Assembly: GCA_036375275.1 (NCBI GenBank)
Contig: DASUSF010000126.1
Span: forward strand, 1-6,787
Origin: DASUSF01 sp036375275
Lineage (GTDB): Bacteria > Pseudomonadota > Alphaproteobacteria > Geminicoccales > Geminicoccaceae
Direction: 5' to 3'
Length of the DNA stretch: 6,787 nt
Shown here one piece after another: positions 1 through 6,061 of the stretch (positions are counted from its first letter, which is position 1; each line of letters opens with the position of its first letter). The notes below the pieces were generated by a model. That model worked only from the letters and a program-made list of their open reading frames with translations. It was not told the origin of the DNA and searched no databases. The position numbers and the translations under genes were made by a program.

Positions 1-2017
1 CGTCCTGGATGCCGCGCGCCCGCGCGTCGCCCGGATGGATCAGGACCGGCTCCCGCCCTCTGATCTTCGCCGCCCGGCTGTGGGGCCCGTGGTCGTACTG
101 GCTGTGCAGCTTGGTCCGCGGCTGGTTCGAGACCAGGTGGAGCGGAAACCGCCCGGCGGCCTCGGCGCCGAGCCACTCGCCGGGCTCGCGCCAGACCGGG
201 TGGCCGGGCATGTCCCGGAGCCCGAAGTCCCGGATGGTCTCCGAGAAGATCTCGATCAGGCCGGAGGGCGTGGGGAGGGGGTTCGCCTCCGGATCGGCCC
301 GGAACGCCTCGAGGAAAGCGTGACGCGTCCCCGGGGGCAGCGGATGCACGCCCTTCTCGAACAGATCCTCGAGCGACGGCAGCTCGATCCCCGCCTCGGC
401 CGCCCGCTGGCGCGAGCGGTCCCAGAGGTGGCGGAGCCAGGATTCCGCGTCGCGACCCTCCGTGAAAGCCTCGCCCAACCCGAGGCGCTCGGCCAGCCCG
501 CCGAAGATCTGGTAGTCGGTCCGGCTCTCGCCCACCGGCGAGATCGCCTGGCGCATCGCGACCACGTGGTCGTCGTGCGGCCCGGCCGCGATGTCGGTCC
601 GCTCCAGGAAGGTCGCGGCGGGAAGGACGACGTCGGCGTGGCGCGCCAGCGCGTTCCAGTAGTGCTCGTGCACCACCACCGTGTCCGGCCGCCGCCAAGC
701 CCGCACCAGCCGGTTCAGGTCCTGGTGGTGGTGGAACGGGTTGCCGCCCGCCCAGTAGACCATGCGGATGTCGGGATAGACGTAGCGGCGGCCGTCGTAG
801 TCGAAGGGTTCGCCCGGATGCAGCAGCAGGTCGGCGATGCGCGCGACCGGGATGAAGTCGTCGACGCCGTTGTCGCCGCGGGGGAGCGACGCGAACGGCA
901 CCCGCGGGCGCGGCTTGCCGATGAACTCCTCGGCGCCGAGGCCGGAGACGAAGCCGCCGCCCGGCAGGCCGATCTGGCCGAGCATCGCGGCGAGCGTCAC
1001 CGCCATCCAGTACCCCATCTCGCCGTGGTCCTGTCGCTGGAGCGACCAGCTCACCGAGACCAGCGTCCGCCGGCCGGCCATCTCGCGGGCGAGGTGGCGG
1101 ATCGCTTCCGGCTCGAGGCCGCTGATCCGGCCCGCCCACGTCGCATCCTTGGGCTGGCCGTCGCTCTCGCCCCGGAGATAGGGCAGAAACCGGTCGAAGC
1201 CGGTCGTGTAACGCTCCAGGAACGGCCGATCTTCGAGCCCTTCCTCAACCAGGGTGTGAGCGATGCCGAGCATCACCGCGGTGTCGGTGTTGGGCCGGGG
1301 CTGGAGCCAGCGCGCGTCCAGGAACGGGGCGGCATCGTCCTCGAGCGGGCCGAGGTAGACGAAGCGGACGCCGTTGCCGCGTGCGGTCTCGAGCGCCGCC
1401 CGCAGGCCATGGGCGGTGACCCCGCCGGAGTTGACCTGGGCGTTCTTGAGCGGGACGCCGCCGAACATGACCACGAGCCCGCCGTGCTCGGCGATGCTCG
1501 GCCAGTCCGCCGCCTCGTCGAGGAGCTTGCGCAGCGGGCCGAGGACGTGCGGCAGGATCACCTCGGCGGCAGCGTGCGAGTAGGTGTTGACCGAGCGGGT
1601 GTAGCCGCCGGCGATGTTGAGGAAGCGGTGGATCTGGCTGTTCGCGTGATGGAACCGCCCGGCGCTGGCCCAGCCGTAGGAGCCGGCAAAGATGGCCTGG
1701 TTGCCGTGTTGCGCACGTATCCGCTCGATCTCCGCGGCGACCAGATCGAGCGCCTCGTCCCACGGCACCTCGACGAACGGCTCGCCACCGCGCCGCCGCG
1801 CGTCGGGGCGCCGGGCGCGCTCCAGCCAGCCCTTCCGGATCGCCGGGCGCCGGATCCGGAGCGGCCCGTCGAGCACCTCCGGCACACCGTCGCTGATCGG
1901 GGAGGGGTCGCGGTCGCCGGCGTAGGGGCGGAGCGCACGCACGCGACCGTTCTCGACCTCGACCTCGTAGGCGCCCCAATGGGTGGCGGTGGTCGTACGG
2001 GAAGAAGCCAGCGTCAT
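1..2017 (-). CDS. bisC: BisC-type molybdopterin sulfoxide reductase, 3' end cut by window edge
   Basis: Member of the DMSO reductase family of bis-MGD molybdoenzymes, closest in character to biotin sulfoxide reductase; the likely role is cytoplasmic reduction of biotin, methionine or related sulfoxides. The frame is open from ATG at 2017 to the window edge (672 residues). Relatives are about 740-780 aa, so roughly 100 C-terminal residues are missing. Residues 12-20 (THWGAYEVE) are the typical BisC/TorA opening. The SYGW motif (113-116) and Ser147 in TYSHAAA correspond to the Tyr114/Trp116/Ser147 active-site trio of Rhodobacter DMSO reductase, with Ser147 as molybdenum ligand. GGNPFHHHQDLNR (424-436) and LVSNQPRTKLHSQ (628-640) are cofactor-binding segments. 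There is no twin-arginine signal and no N-terminal Cys cluster for an Fe-S centre, which fits a cytoplasmic enzyme. GAAGG lies 7 bases before the ATG. The gene is downstream of kefB on the same strand. The family is secure; the substrate is inferred and could be methionine sulfoxide or TMAO. Confidence 0.9.
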   Translation of the reverse strand, partial: MTLASSRTTTATHWGAYEVEVENGRVRALRPYAGDRDPSPISDGVPEVLDGPLRIRRPAIRKGWLERARRPDARRRGGEPFVEVPWDEALDLVAAEIERIRAQHGNQAIFAGSYGWASAGRFHHANSQIHRFLNIAGGYTRSVNTYSHAAAEVILPHVLGPLRKLLDEAADWPSIAEHGGLVVMFGGVPLKNAQVNSGGVTAHGLRAALETARGNGVRFVYLGPLEDDAAPFLDARWLQPRPNTDTAVMLGIAHTLVEEGLEDRPFLERYTTGFDRFLPYLRGESDGQPKDATWAGRISGLEPEAIRHLAREMAGRRTLVSVSWSLQRQDHGEMGYWMAVTLAAMLGQIGLPGGGFVSGLGAEEFIGKPRPRVPFASLPRGDNGVDDFIPVARIADLLLHPGEPFDYDGRRYVYPDIRMVYWAGGNPFHHHQDLNRLVRAWRRPDTVVVHEHYWNALARHADVVLPAATFLERTDIAAGPHDDHVVAMRQAISPVGESRTDYQIFGGLAERLGLGEAFTEGRDAESWLRHLWDRSRQRAAEAGIELPSLEDLFEKGVHPLPPGTRHAFLEAFRADPEANPLPTPSGLIEIFSETIRDFGLRDMPGHPVWREPGEWLGAEAAGRFPLHLVSNQPRTKLHSQYDHGPHSRAAKIRGREPVLIHPGDARARGIQD

Positions 2018-2055
2018 GACGGCACCTTCGGTTTTGCGCAGGGCCAAGCTCTAAA

Positions 2056-2078
2056 GGATTCCGCGATGCGACGGAACC
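2056..2078 (-). other. Stem-loop in the bisC leader
   Basis: TTCCG (2059-2063) pairs with CGGAA (2072-2076), extended by GG/CC across a bulged A at 2058, with an 8-base loop. It lies 39 bases upstream of the bisC start. It could be a leader structure or chance pairing in GC-rich DNA. I do not recognise it as a known riboswitch; it is far too small to be the molybdenum cofactor motif. Confidence 0.25.
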
Positions 2079-2108
2079 GCTTCGGAGTGCTCGGCCCTCC
2101 GCTCGACT

Positions 2109-2133
2109 GGCGAAGACGCCCCTCGCTTGAGGG
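2109..2133 (-). terminator. Tandem short hairpins after kefB, possible weak terminator
   Basis: Two adjoining hairpins lie 53-77 bases past the kefB stop: GGCG-AAGA-CGCC (2109-2120) and CCCTC-GCTT-GAGGG (2120-2133), read on the plus strand. They share base 2120, so they cannot both form completely. No T-tract follows in the kefB transcript direction, so this is not a standard intrinsic terminator. It may slow or stabilise the transcript end, or mean nothing. Confidence 0.22.
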
Positions 2134-2185
2134 AAGGAATCCCGTTTTGCTTCGATCCCCGCCCGATCTCGGATGCCCGACGGGT

Positions 2186-3964
2186 TCAGTCGGCGGCGTC
2201 CTCGAGGCGGTCCTTTTCGAACATCTCCTCGAGCTCCTCCGCAGCCTGCCGCGCGCGGTGGATCATCTTCTGGTCATCCCGGTGCGCCTCGTGGTCGGCC
2301 CAGAGCCGCTGCTCGTCGTGCTCGCGAAAGCGCTTTGCGGCCCGCTCGGCGGCGGCCGCGGGCAGGCCCAGGCCGATGAGCACCTCCCGCGCCAGGTCGA
2401 TGCTGGAGAGGAAGGTGTCGCGCCGGAGGATCGTTATGCCGAGGTCCATGAGCCGGTGGGCGTGCTGCCGGTTGCGGGCGCGGGCATAGATCCTGAGCTC
2501 GGGGAAATGCCTGCTCACCACCTCGGCGGTGCGCACCGACTCCTCGACGTCGTCGATCGCGAGCACGAAGATCTCGGCGCGCTCGGCACGGGCGGCGCGC
2601 AGGAGATCGAGGCGGGACGCATCGCCGTAGTAGATCTTGTTGCCGTAGCGGGCGACGAAATCGACCTGCGCGCTGCTCTTGTCGAGCGCGGTGAAGGTGA
2701 TCTTCCGGGCCCTGAGGATGCGCGCGACGATCTGCCCGACCCGGCCGAAGCCGGCGATGATCACCTGGCTGTCGCCGTCCGGCCTGACGTCGTAGCCGGG
2801 CTCGCCCGACCCGGTCGACCTCGCCTCCAGCCGGTCATTGAGGAGCACGAGCGGCGGGGTCAGCGCCATCGAGAGGGTGACCACGACGATGAGGAGATCG
2901 TTCAGCGGCTGCGTGATCAGGCCCGTGCCGAGCGCGACCGAGAAGATCACGAAGGCGAACTCGCCGCCCTGGGGGAGGGTCGCTCCGAGCCGGCGCGCGC
3001 TCGCGAGGCTGAGCCCCGACCAGAGGCCGAGAGGGGCCAGGACCGCCGCCTTGATCAGGAGCAGCAGGACCACCAGCGTCGCGATCTGCAGTGGCTGCTC
3101 GAGGATGATCCCGAGGTTGAGCGACATGCCGACGGCGATGAAGAACAGCCCGAGCAGCAGGCCCTTGAAGGGCTCGATGTCCGCCTCGAGCTCGTGCCGG
3201 TACTCGCTGTCGGCGAGCAGGACGCCTGCGAGGAACGCGCCGAGCCCCATCGAGAGCCCGACCGCCTCCATCAAAAGAGCCGTCCCGATCACCACGAGCA
3301 GCGCGAAGGCGGTGAAGATCTCCTGAAGCCTGGTCGCGGCGATCAGGCGGAGCGCGTAGCGGAGCAGGTACCGGCCGCCCACGATCACCAGGGCGAGCAT
3401 GAGGACGACCCGGGCGAGCGGCCAGGCGATCCCATCGCCCTCGACGTCGCCTCCGCCGGTGGCGAGCAGCGGCAGCACGGCGAGGATCGGGATCACCGCG
3501 AGATCCTGGAAGAGCAGGATCGAGAACGCGGTCCGCCCGTGGCGCGCCGTCAGCTCGTTGCGCTCGGCGAGGATCTGGAGCGCGAACGCCGTCGACGACA
3601 GGGCGAGGGCGAGCCCGACCACGACGGCCGCGCTCGTCGCCAGCCCGCCGAGCCAGGCGAGGCCGCCGAGGAGGGTGCCGGTCAGGCCGAGCTGGAGCGC
3701 GCCGGTGCCGAATACCGAGCGCCGCATCGACCACAGCCGGCTCGGCTGGAGCTCGAGACCGATGACGAACAGAAGCAGGACCACGCCGAACTCGGCGAAG
3801 TGCAGGATCCGCTCCACATCGGTCACGAGGCGCAGCCCGAACGGCCCGATCAGCACCCCGCCAGCGAGATAGCCGAGGACCGCGCCGAGGCCGAGCCGCC
3901 TCGCGATCGGCACCGCGACCACGGCCGCAGCCAGGAAGATGGCGGCGAGCAGCTCGATCCCCAT
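2186..3964 (-). CDS. kefB: KefB/KefC-type glutathione-gated K+/H+ antiporter (CPA2 family)
   Basis: Inner-membrane potassium efflux and proton uptake protein of 592 aa, close to the 601-620 aa of E. coli KefB and KefC. Residues 1-375 are a CPA2 exchanger domain of about 12 hydrophobic segments. They include FQDLAVIP (152-159) with the transport Asp154, and the Kef signature HELEADIEPFKGLLLGLFF (257-275) followed by VGMSLNLG. From about 399 a soluble KTN/RCK Rossmann domain begins with GFGRVG (405-410) and continues with YYGDASRLDLL (445-455). The tail (568-590) is charged, helical and resembles KefB (ARQAAEELEEMFEK), which is why KefB is preferred over KefC. In characterised Kef systems, glutathione closes the channel and glutathione adducts open it, protecting against electrophiles by acidifying the cytoplasm. 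No KefF/KefG-type partner lies in the window. The ATG at 3964 has AAGGGAG (3974-3980 on the complement) 9 bases upstream. The gene diverges from acyP. Ligand gating here is inferred. Confidence 0.92.
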   Translation of the reverse strand: MGIELLAAIFLAAAVVAVPIARRLGLGAVLGYLAGGVLIGPFGLRLVTDVERILHFAEFGVVLLLFVIGLELQPSRLWSMRRSVFGTGALQLGLTGTLLGGLAWLGGLATSAAVVVGLALALSSTAFALQILAERNELTARHGRTAFSILLFQDLAVIPILAVLPLLATGGGDVEGDGIAWPLARVVLMLALVIVGGRYLLRYALRLIAATRLQEIFTAFALLVVIGTALLMEAVGLSMGLGAFLAGVLLADSEYRHELEADIEPFKGLLLGLFFIAVGMSLNLGIILEQPLQIATLVVLLLLIKAAVLAPLGLWSGLSLASARRLGATLPQGGEFAFVIFSVALGTGLITQPLNDLLIVVVTLSMALTPPLVLLNDRLEARSTGSGEPGYDVRPDGDSQVIIAGFGRVGQIVARILRARKITFTALDKSSAQVDFVARYGNKIYYGDASRLDLLRAARAERAEIFVLAIDDVEESVRTAEVVSRHFPELRIYARARNRQHAHRLMDLGITILRRDTFLSSIDLAREVLIGLGLPAAAAERAAKRFREHDEQRLWADHEAHRDDQKMIHRARQAAEELEEMFEKDRLEDAAD

Positions 3965-4057
3965 CCGGTCCGGCTCCCTTCCCGGCGATTGCGACCTCGC
4001 CCTCGCCGGGGCATCTTTGCGGCTGGAACCGGCGGAAGTTCAAGCGGGGAGGCGGCC
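3965..4057. promoter_or_regulatory. Divergent kefB/acyP intergenic region
   Basis: This 93-base gap must hold the start signals for both divergent genes unless transcription comes from elsewhere. For acyP there is a plausible sigma70-like pair, TTGCGA (3989-3994) and CATCTT (4012-4017), spaced 17 bases. For kefB, TTGAAC on the complement (4038-4043) is a possible -35, but no good -10 lies at normal spacing. Both assignments are weak matches in GC-rich DNA. Confidence 0.3.
4046..4052 (+). promoter_or_regulatory. Shine-Dalgarno site fixing the acyP TTG start
   Basis: GGGGAGG lies 5 bases before TTG at 4058. It is the strongest ribosome-binding match near the conserved start of the acylphosphatase domain and decides the start, because no ATG or GTG stands at the right place. 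Confidence 0.7.
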
Positions 4058-4342
4058 TTGGCCGAAAGTCGCGTTCGGGTCGTGGTGCGGGGCCGGGTCC
4101 AGGGGGTATGGTATCGGGGCTGGACGGTCGATCAGGCGCGCTCGCTGCGGCTCCGGGGCTGGGTTCGCAACCGCGCCGACGGCTCGGTCGAAGCTCTGCT
4201 CGCGGGTCCGGAGGCGGAGGTGCGGGAGATGGTCCAGCGGTGCCACGCCGGGCCGCCGGCAGCCCGGGTGAGCGAGGTCGAGGAGCATCCCGCGGACCGG
4301 GAGCCGGTGCCCGCGGGCTTCGATCAGCGCTCGACCGCCTGA
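4058..4342 (+). CDS. acyP: Acylphosphatase
   Basis: Small cytoplasmic enzyme that hydrolyses the carboxyl-phosphate bond of acyl phosphates such as acetyl phosphate or 1,3-bisphosphoglycerate. At 94 aa it has the normal family length. The substrate loop VRGRVQGVWYR (10-20) carries the catalytic Arg20, and GWVRNRADGSVEA (34-46) carries the catalytic Asn38; both are the signature elements of the family. The domain covers nearly the whole protein. The start is TTG at 4058, which gives only four residues before the first beta strand and has GGGGAGG 5 bases upstream. The same frame is open leftward to about position 35 without a stop, but that part is antisense to kefB and bisC and is not coding, so an automatic call could be grossly too long. 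The gene diverges from kefB and meets the Uma2 gene tail to tail. Its physiological substrate is unknown, as is common for this family. Confidence 0.93.
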   Translation: MAESRVRVVVRGRVQGVWYRGWTVDQARSLRLRGWVRNRADGSVEALLAGPEAEVREMVQRCHAGPPAARVSEVEEHPADREPVPAGFDQRSTA

Positions 4343-4346
4343 TGCC

Positions 4347-4898
4347 TCAGGTCCCGCTGTCCTCGTAGATCTCGTCGAGGGTCAGCTCAGTTCCGACTGC
4401 CGGGAGGCCGATCTGCCACTCGGGCGGGCGGATAGTCTCGAGGTACCAGCCCCTCGCCTGGCGCGTTATGAGTTCGACACGTTGCTCGGATTGCCACACC
4501 AGGACGTAGTGCCGAAGGCTCGGGATCTCCTGATAGCCAGTCCACTTCGCGCTTCGATCCTTGTCCGCGGTCGTCCTCGAGAGGACTTCGATCACGACCA
4601 CTGGCGCGTCGACCCGGTCGGCGTGCGGCAATATCGGCTCGCACGTGACAATGACGTCCGGATAGTAGGCTGCCAAGTCCGTCACGATTTTCGGGCCGTC
4701 GACGATCGGGCGACACGGATGGCCGCGGAGCTTTGAACGCAGCGCCGAGTAAACGTTGCCCTTGATCAGCGCATGCGCATTGGTGCCGCCGACCATGGCG
4801 AGGATGCGGCCGTCGATAAACTCGAAGCGCTCTTCCTGCTGCGCTTCCCACTCGAGGAAGTCTTGTACGCTCCACGGTCTGAGCAAGGGTTCTGCCAT
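4347..4898 (-). CDS. Uma2-family (DUF820) PD-(D/E)XK nuclease-like protein
   Basis: Protein of 183 aa belonging to the Uma2/DUF820 family, which has a restriction-endonuclease-like fold and is abundant in cyanobacteria and some other bacteria; its biological role is unsettled. Family landmarks, in order, are ERFEFIDGRI (23-32), a conserved His (42) after the first strand, YPDVIV (79-84) with Asp81, VVVIEVLS (100-107) with Glu104, and DKDRSAKWTGY (112-122) with Lys118. Asp81, Glu104 and the Lys are the expected catalytic set, so the fold looks intact. The ATG at 4898 is chosen because it has GGAG 9 bases upstream and begins with the usual family N-terminus; an ATG at 4973 in the same frame would overlap lipB. 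The gene is 28 bases after lipB on the same strand and could be co-transcribed. Two 60-base samples inside it (4441-4500 and 4681-4740) are about 62-65% GC, against about 77% for one in lipB (5161-5220), suggesting a later arrival. Confidence 0.88.
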   Translation of the reverse strand: MAEPLLRPWSVQDFLEWEAQQEERFEFIDGRILAMVGGTNAHALIKGNVYSALRSKLRGHPCRPIVDGPKIVTDLAAYYPDVIVTCEPILPHADRVDAPVVVIEVLSRTTADKDRSAKWTGYQEIPSLRHYVLVWQSEQRVELITRQARGWYLETIRPPEWQIGLPAVGTELTLDEIYEDSGT

Positions 4899-4926
4899 CG
4901 CTGGCGTCTCCGGAGTGGCCTGCGCA

Positions 4927-5643
4927 CTATGGCACAGATCCCGCCCCGGGGTCAGCCGGCCCGAACACCTCATCGAACGCCGCGCGGAGCGCCAGGTCGA
5001 GGTCGGGCAAGGTGGCGGTCAGCCCCAGGTCGGCGAGCGAGGTGACGCCGAAGCCGGCGAGGCCGCACGGCACGATGCCCGTGAAGTGCTCGAGGTCCGG
5101 ATCGAGGTTGATCGCGATGCCGTGGTAGGTCACCCAGCGCCGGACCCGGACTCCGATCGCGGCGATCTTGGCCTCGCCGCCGTCCGGCCGGACGACCCAG
5201 ATGCCGATCCGCCCGTCGCGCCGCTCGCCCCGGATGTCGAAGCGGGCGAGCGCGCGGATGATCCAATCCTCGAGCGACCAGACGTAGGCGCGGACGTCGG
5301 GGCGGCGGCGCCTGAGGTCGAGCATGACGTAGGCGACCCGCTGGCCCGGCCCGTGGTAGGTGTACTGGCCGCCCCGCCCGGCTCGGTAGACCGGGAAGCG
5401 GTCGGCGAGGAGCAGGTCGTCCGGGCGCGCGCTGGTGCCCGCGGTGTAGAGCGGCGGGTGCTCCAGCAGCCAGACCAGCTCGCGGGCGCGGCCGTCCCGG
5501 ATCGCCTCGACCCGCGCCTCCATGGCCGCGAGCGCCTCGGGATAGGCGACCGGCCGGTCGCTGATCCGCCACTCGACCGTCCGGGCCGCCCCCGGGGGTC
5601 GGCCGGCGACCCGCTCTTCAGCCTGCACCGGAGCTTGCATCAT
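4927..5643 (-). CDS. lipB: Octanoyl-[acyl carrier protein]:protein N-octanoyltransferase (lipoate synthesis)
   Basis: LipB moves the octanoyl group from acyl carrier protein to a lysine of lipoyl domains (E2 subunits, glycine cleavage H protein); lipoyl synthase LipA then inserts sulfur. Length is 238 aa, slightly longer than E. coli LipB (213) through an N-terminal extension. Signatures: LEHPPLYTAGT (60-70); the core RGGQYTYHGPGQ (90-101); KIAAIGVRVRR (159-169) with the active-site Lys159; HGIAINLDPDL (174-184); and PCGLAG (192-197) with the nucleophile Cys193. The Lys/Cys pair of the acyl-thioester mechanism is therefore present. Two adjacent ATGs (5643 and 5640) are possible starts. The Shine-Dalgarno match is poor for both. 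The frame stays open upstream to an ATG at 5868, but that would run antisense through the tRNA gene, so it is rejected. The gene is divergent from tRNA-Leu and upstream of the Uma2 gene. No lipA is visible here. Confidence 0.94.
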   Translation of the reverse strand: MMQAPVQAEERVAGRPPGAARTVEWRISDRPVAYPEALAAMEARVEAIRDGRARELVWLLEHPPLYTAGTSARPDDLLLADRFPVYRAGRGGQYTYHGPGQRVAYVMLDLRRRRPDVRAYVWSLEDWIIRALARFDIRGERRDGRIGIWVVRPDGGEAKIAAIGVRVRRWVTYHGIAINLDPDLEHFTGIVPCGLAGFGVTSLADLGLTATLPDLDLALRAAFDEVFGPADPGAGSVP

Positions 5644-5676
5644 CCAGACCAGCGACCCATCTGCATGTCCGGTGCA
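5624..5676 (-). repeat. 9-base inverted repeat bracketing the lipB start codons
   Basis: TGCACCGGA (5624-5632) and TCCGGTGCA (5668-5676) are perfect reverse complements with 35 bases between them. In the lipB transcript they would enclose both candidate ATGs (5640-5643) and the preceding ribosome-binding stretch. It could act as a start-masking hairpin, act as a protein operator, or be chance. The arms are exact in the sequence; function is inference. Confidence 0.4.
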
Positions 5677-5686
5677 ACCCTTGCAC
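5672..5686. repeat. GTGCAA-CCC-TTGCAC palindrome
   Basis: Perfect 6+6 inverted repeat with a 3-base spacer; after one mismatch the symmetry resumes with CC/GG outside. Its right arm is the proposed -35 of the tRNA promoter. Its left arm is shared with the larger inverted repeat around the lipB start, so the two hairpins are mutually exclusive. It could be an operator or part of an RNA switch. Confidence 0.4.
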
Positions 5687-5709
5687 GGGGCCGGGGGTTT
5701 TGCTATCTC
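5681..5709 (+). promoter_or_regulatory. Probable sigma70 promoter of the tRNA-Leu gene
   Basis: TTGCAC (5681-5686) and TATCTC (5704-5709) are spaced 17 bases apart, and the -10 is preceded by TGC, an extended -10. Transcription would start near 5716, some 34 bases before the mature tRNA 5' end, leaving a leader for RNase P to remove. This is the only convincing promoter-like pair I see upstream of the tRNA. Confidence 0.5.
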
Positions 5710-5749
5710 CGGGCGCCGGTCGGCGGGCCCCGCCCCGTCGTCGTCACGT

Positions 5750-5836
5750 GCGGCCGTGGCGGAATTGGTAGACGCGCAGCGTTGAGGGCGCTGTCCTGGC
5801 AACGGGGTGGAAGTTCGAGTCTTCTCGGCCGCACCA
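5750..5836 (+). tRNA. tRNA-Leu (anticodon GAG)
   Basis: Complete 87-base class II tRNA including the encoded CCA (5834-5836). The acceptor stem GCGGCCG (5750-5756) pairs perfectly with CGGCCGC (5826-5832), followed by discriminator A5833. The D stem is GCG/CGC around a GAATTGGTAGA loop. The anticodon stem CAGCG/CGCTG holds loop TTGAGGG with anticodon GAG at 5784-5786, which reads CUC and CUU. The long variable arm (5794-5808) folds as CCTG-GCAA-CGGG, as expected for leucine. The T arm is GGAAG/CTTCT with loop TTCGAGT and a G-U first pair. CUC is frequent in the neighbouring genes (for example bisC and kpsC), so demand for this tRNA should be high. It stands alone, divergent from lipB and upstream of kpsC. 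Confidence 0.97.
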
Positions 5837-5845
5837 TCATCTCCC

Positions 5846-5861
5846 GGCCTGTCTTCAGGCT
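5846..5861 (+). terminator. Short hairpin after tRNA-Leu, possible terminator
   Basis: GCCTG-TCTT-CAGGC (5847-5860), extended by one G-T pair, lies about 10 bases after the tRNA CCA. The stem is perfect, but only scattered T residues follow, so termination efficiency is doubtful. It may mainly mark the tRNA precursor 3' end. Confidence 0.3.
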
Positions 5862-5955
5862 CCGTCATCGTCTGCCTTCGAGCCTTTCTGACGCGCTCGG
5901 CTGGATCAGCGCCGTGGCGGCGGTCGCGCCTGCACGGCGGGGGCGGAGAGGTCGA

Positions 5956-5976
5956 TTAACGTTAGCCAGTCGTTAA
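5956..5976. promoter_or_regulatory. CtrA-like box and TTAACG inverted repeat upstream of kpsC
   Basis: Within a strikingly A+T-rich patch, TTAG (5962-5965) and TTAA (5973-5976) are exactly 7 bases apart, one mismatch from the alphaproteobacterial CtrA consensus TTAA-N7-TTAA. Overlapping it, TTAACG (5956-5961) and CGTTAA (5971-5976) form an inverted repeat, and TAACGTTA (5957-5964) is a perfect palindrome. CGTTA recurs 11 bases apart, about one helical turn. The patch is 85 bases before the proposed kpsC start, a sensible operator position. The identity of the binding protein is inferred. Confidence 0.4.
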
Positions 5977-6048
5977 GCACGCCCTGCGATGCTTCCGTGC
6001 GAGTGGAACGCCGCTCCGGTCCTGCCGGTGCCGGAGTGGCCGCAAGCC

Positions 6049-6054
6049 GGAAGG
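6049..6054 (+). promoter_or_regulatory. Shine-Dalgarno site supporting the kpsC CTG start
   Basis: GGAAGG lies 7 bases before CTG at 6062. The kpsC frame has a stop (TAG) at 5963-5965 and no ATG, GTG or TTG between it and the conserved N-terminal strand, so this site is the main argument for CTG as start. Confidence 0.6.
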
Positions 6055-6061
6055 TACGACC

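Noticed and set aside
1245..1979. A 244-codon minus-strand open frame within bisC.
   Set aside because: It is in the wrong frame relative to the motif-bearing BisC frame and is composed mostly of Arg, Ala, Pro and Gly.
2835..4043. A 402-codon minus-strand open frame overlapping kefB.
   Set aside because: It is a frame-shifted shadow of kefB with Arg/Pro/Ala-rich sequence and no family motif.
35..4342. A 1435-codon open frame on the plus strand.
   Set aside because: Except for its last 95 codons (acyP) it is antisense to bisC and kefB, both recognisable by motifs along their length. Its translation is low-complexity Arg/Glu/Asp/Pro-rich sequence, typical of the reverse frame of high-GC genes.
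4899..4973. Upstream extension of the Uma2 gene to an ATG at 4973.
   Set aside because: It overlaps the lipB coding end, while the ATG at 4898 has a well-placed GGAG and fits the family N-terminus.
1..5643. A functional link between biotin sulfoxide reductase and lipoate synthesis because both concern sulfur cofactors.
   Set aside because: The genes are about 2.9 kb apart, separated by kefB, the divergent acyP and the Uma2 gene, and share no visible regulatory element.
5644..5868. Upstream extension of lipB to an ATG at 5868.
   Set aside because: It would place 75 extra codons antisense over the whole tRNA-Leu gene and its promoter, with no similarity to LipB N-termini.
4756..5976. A 406-codon plus-strand open frame across lipB and the tRNA.
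   Set aside because: It is antisense to lipB and runs through the tRNA-Leu gene; no recognisable domain is present.
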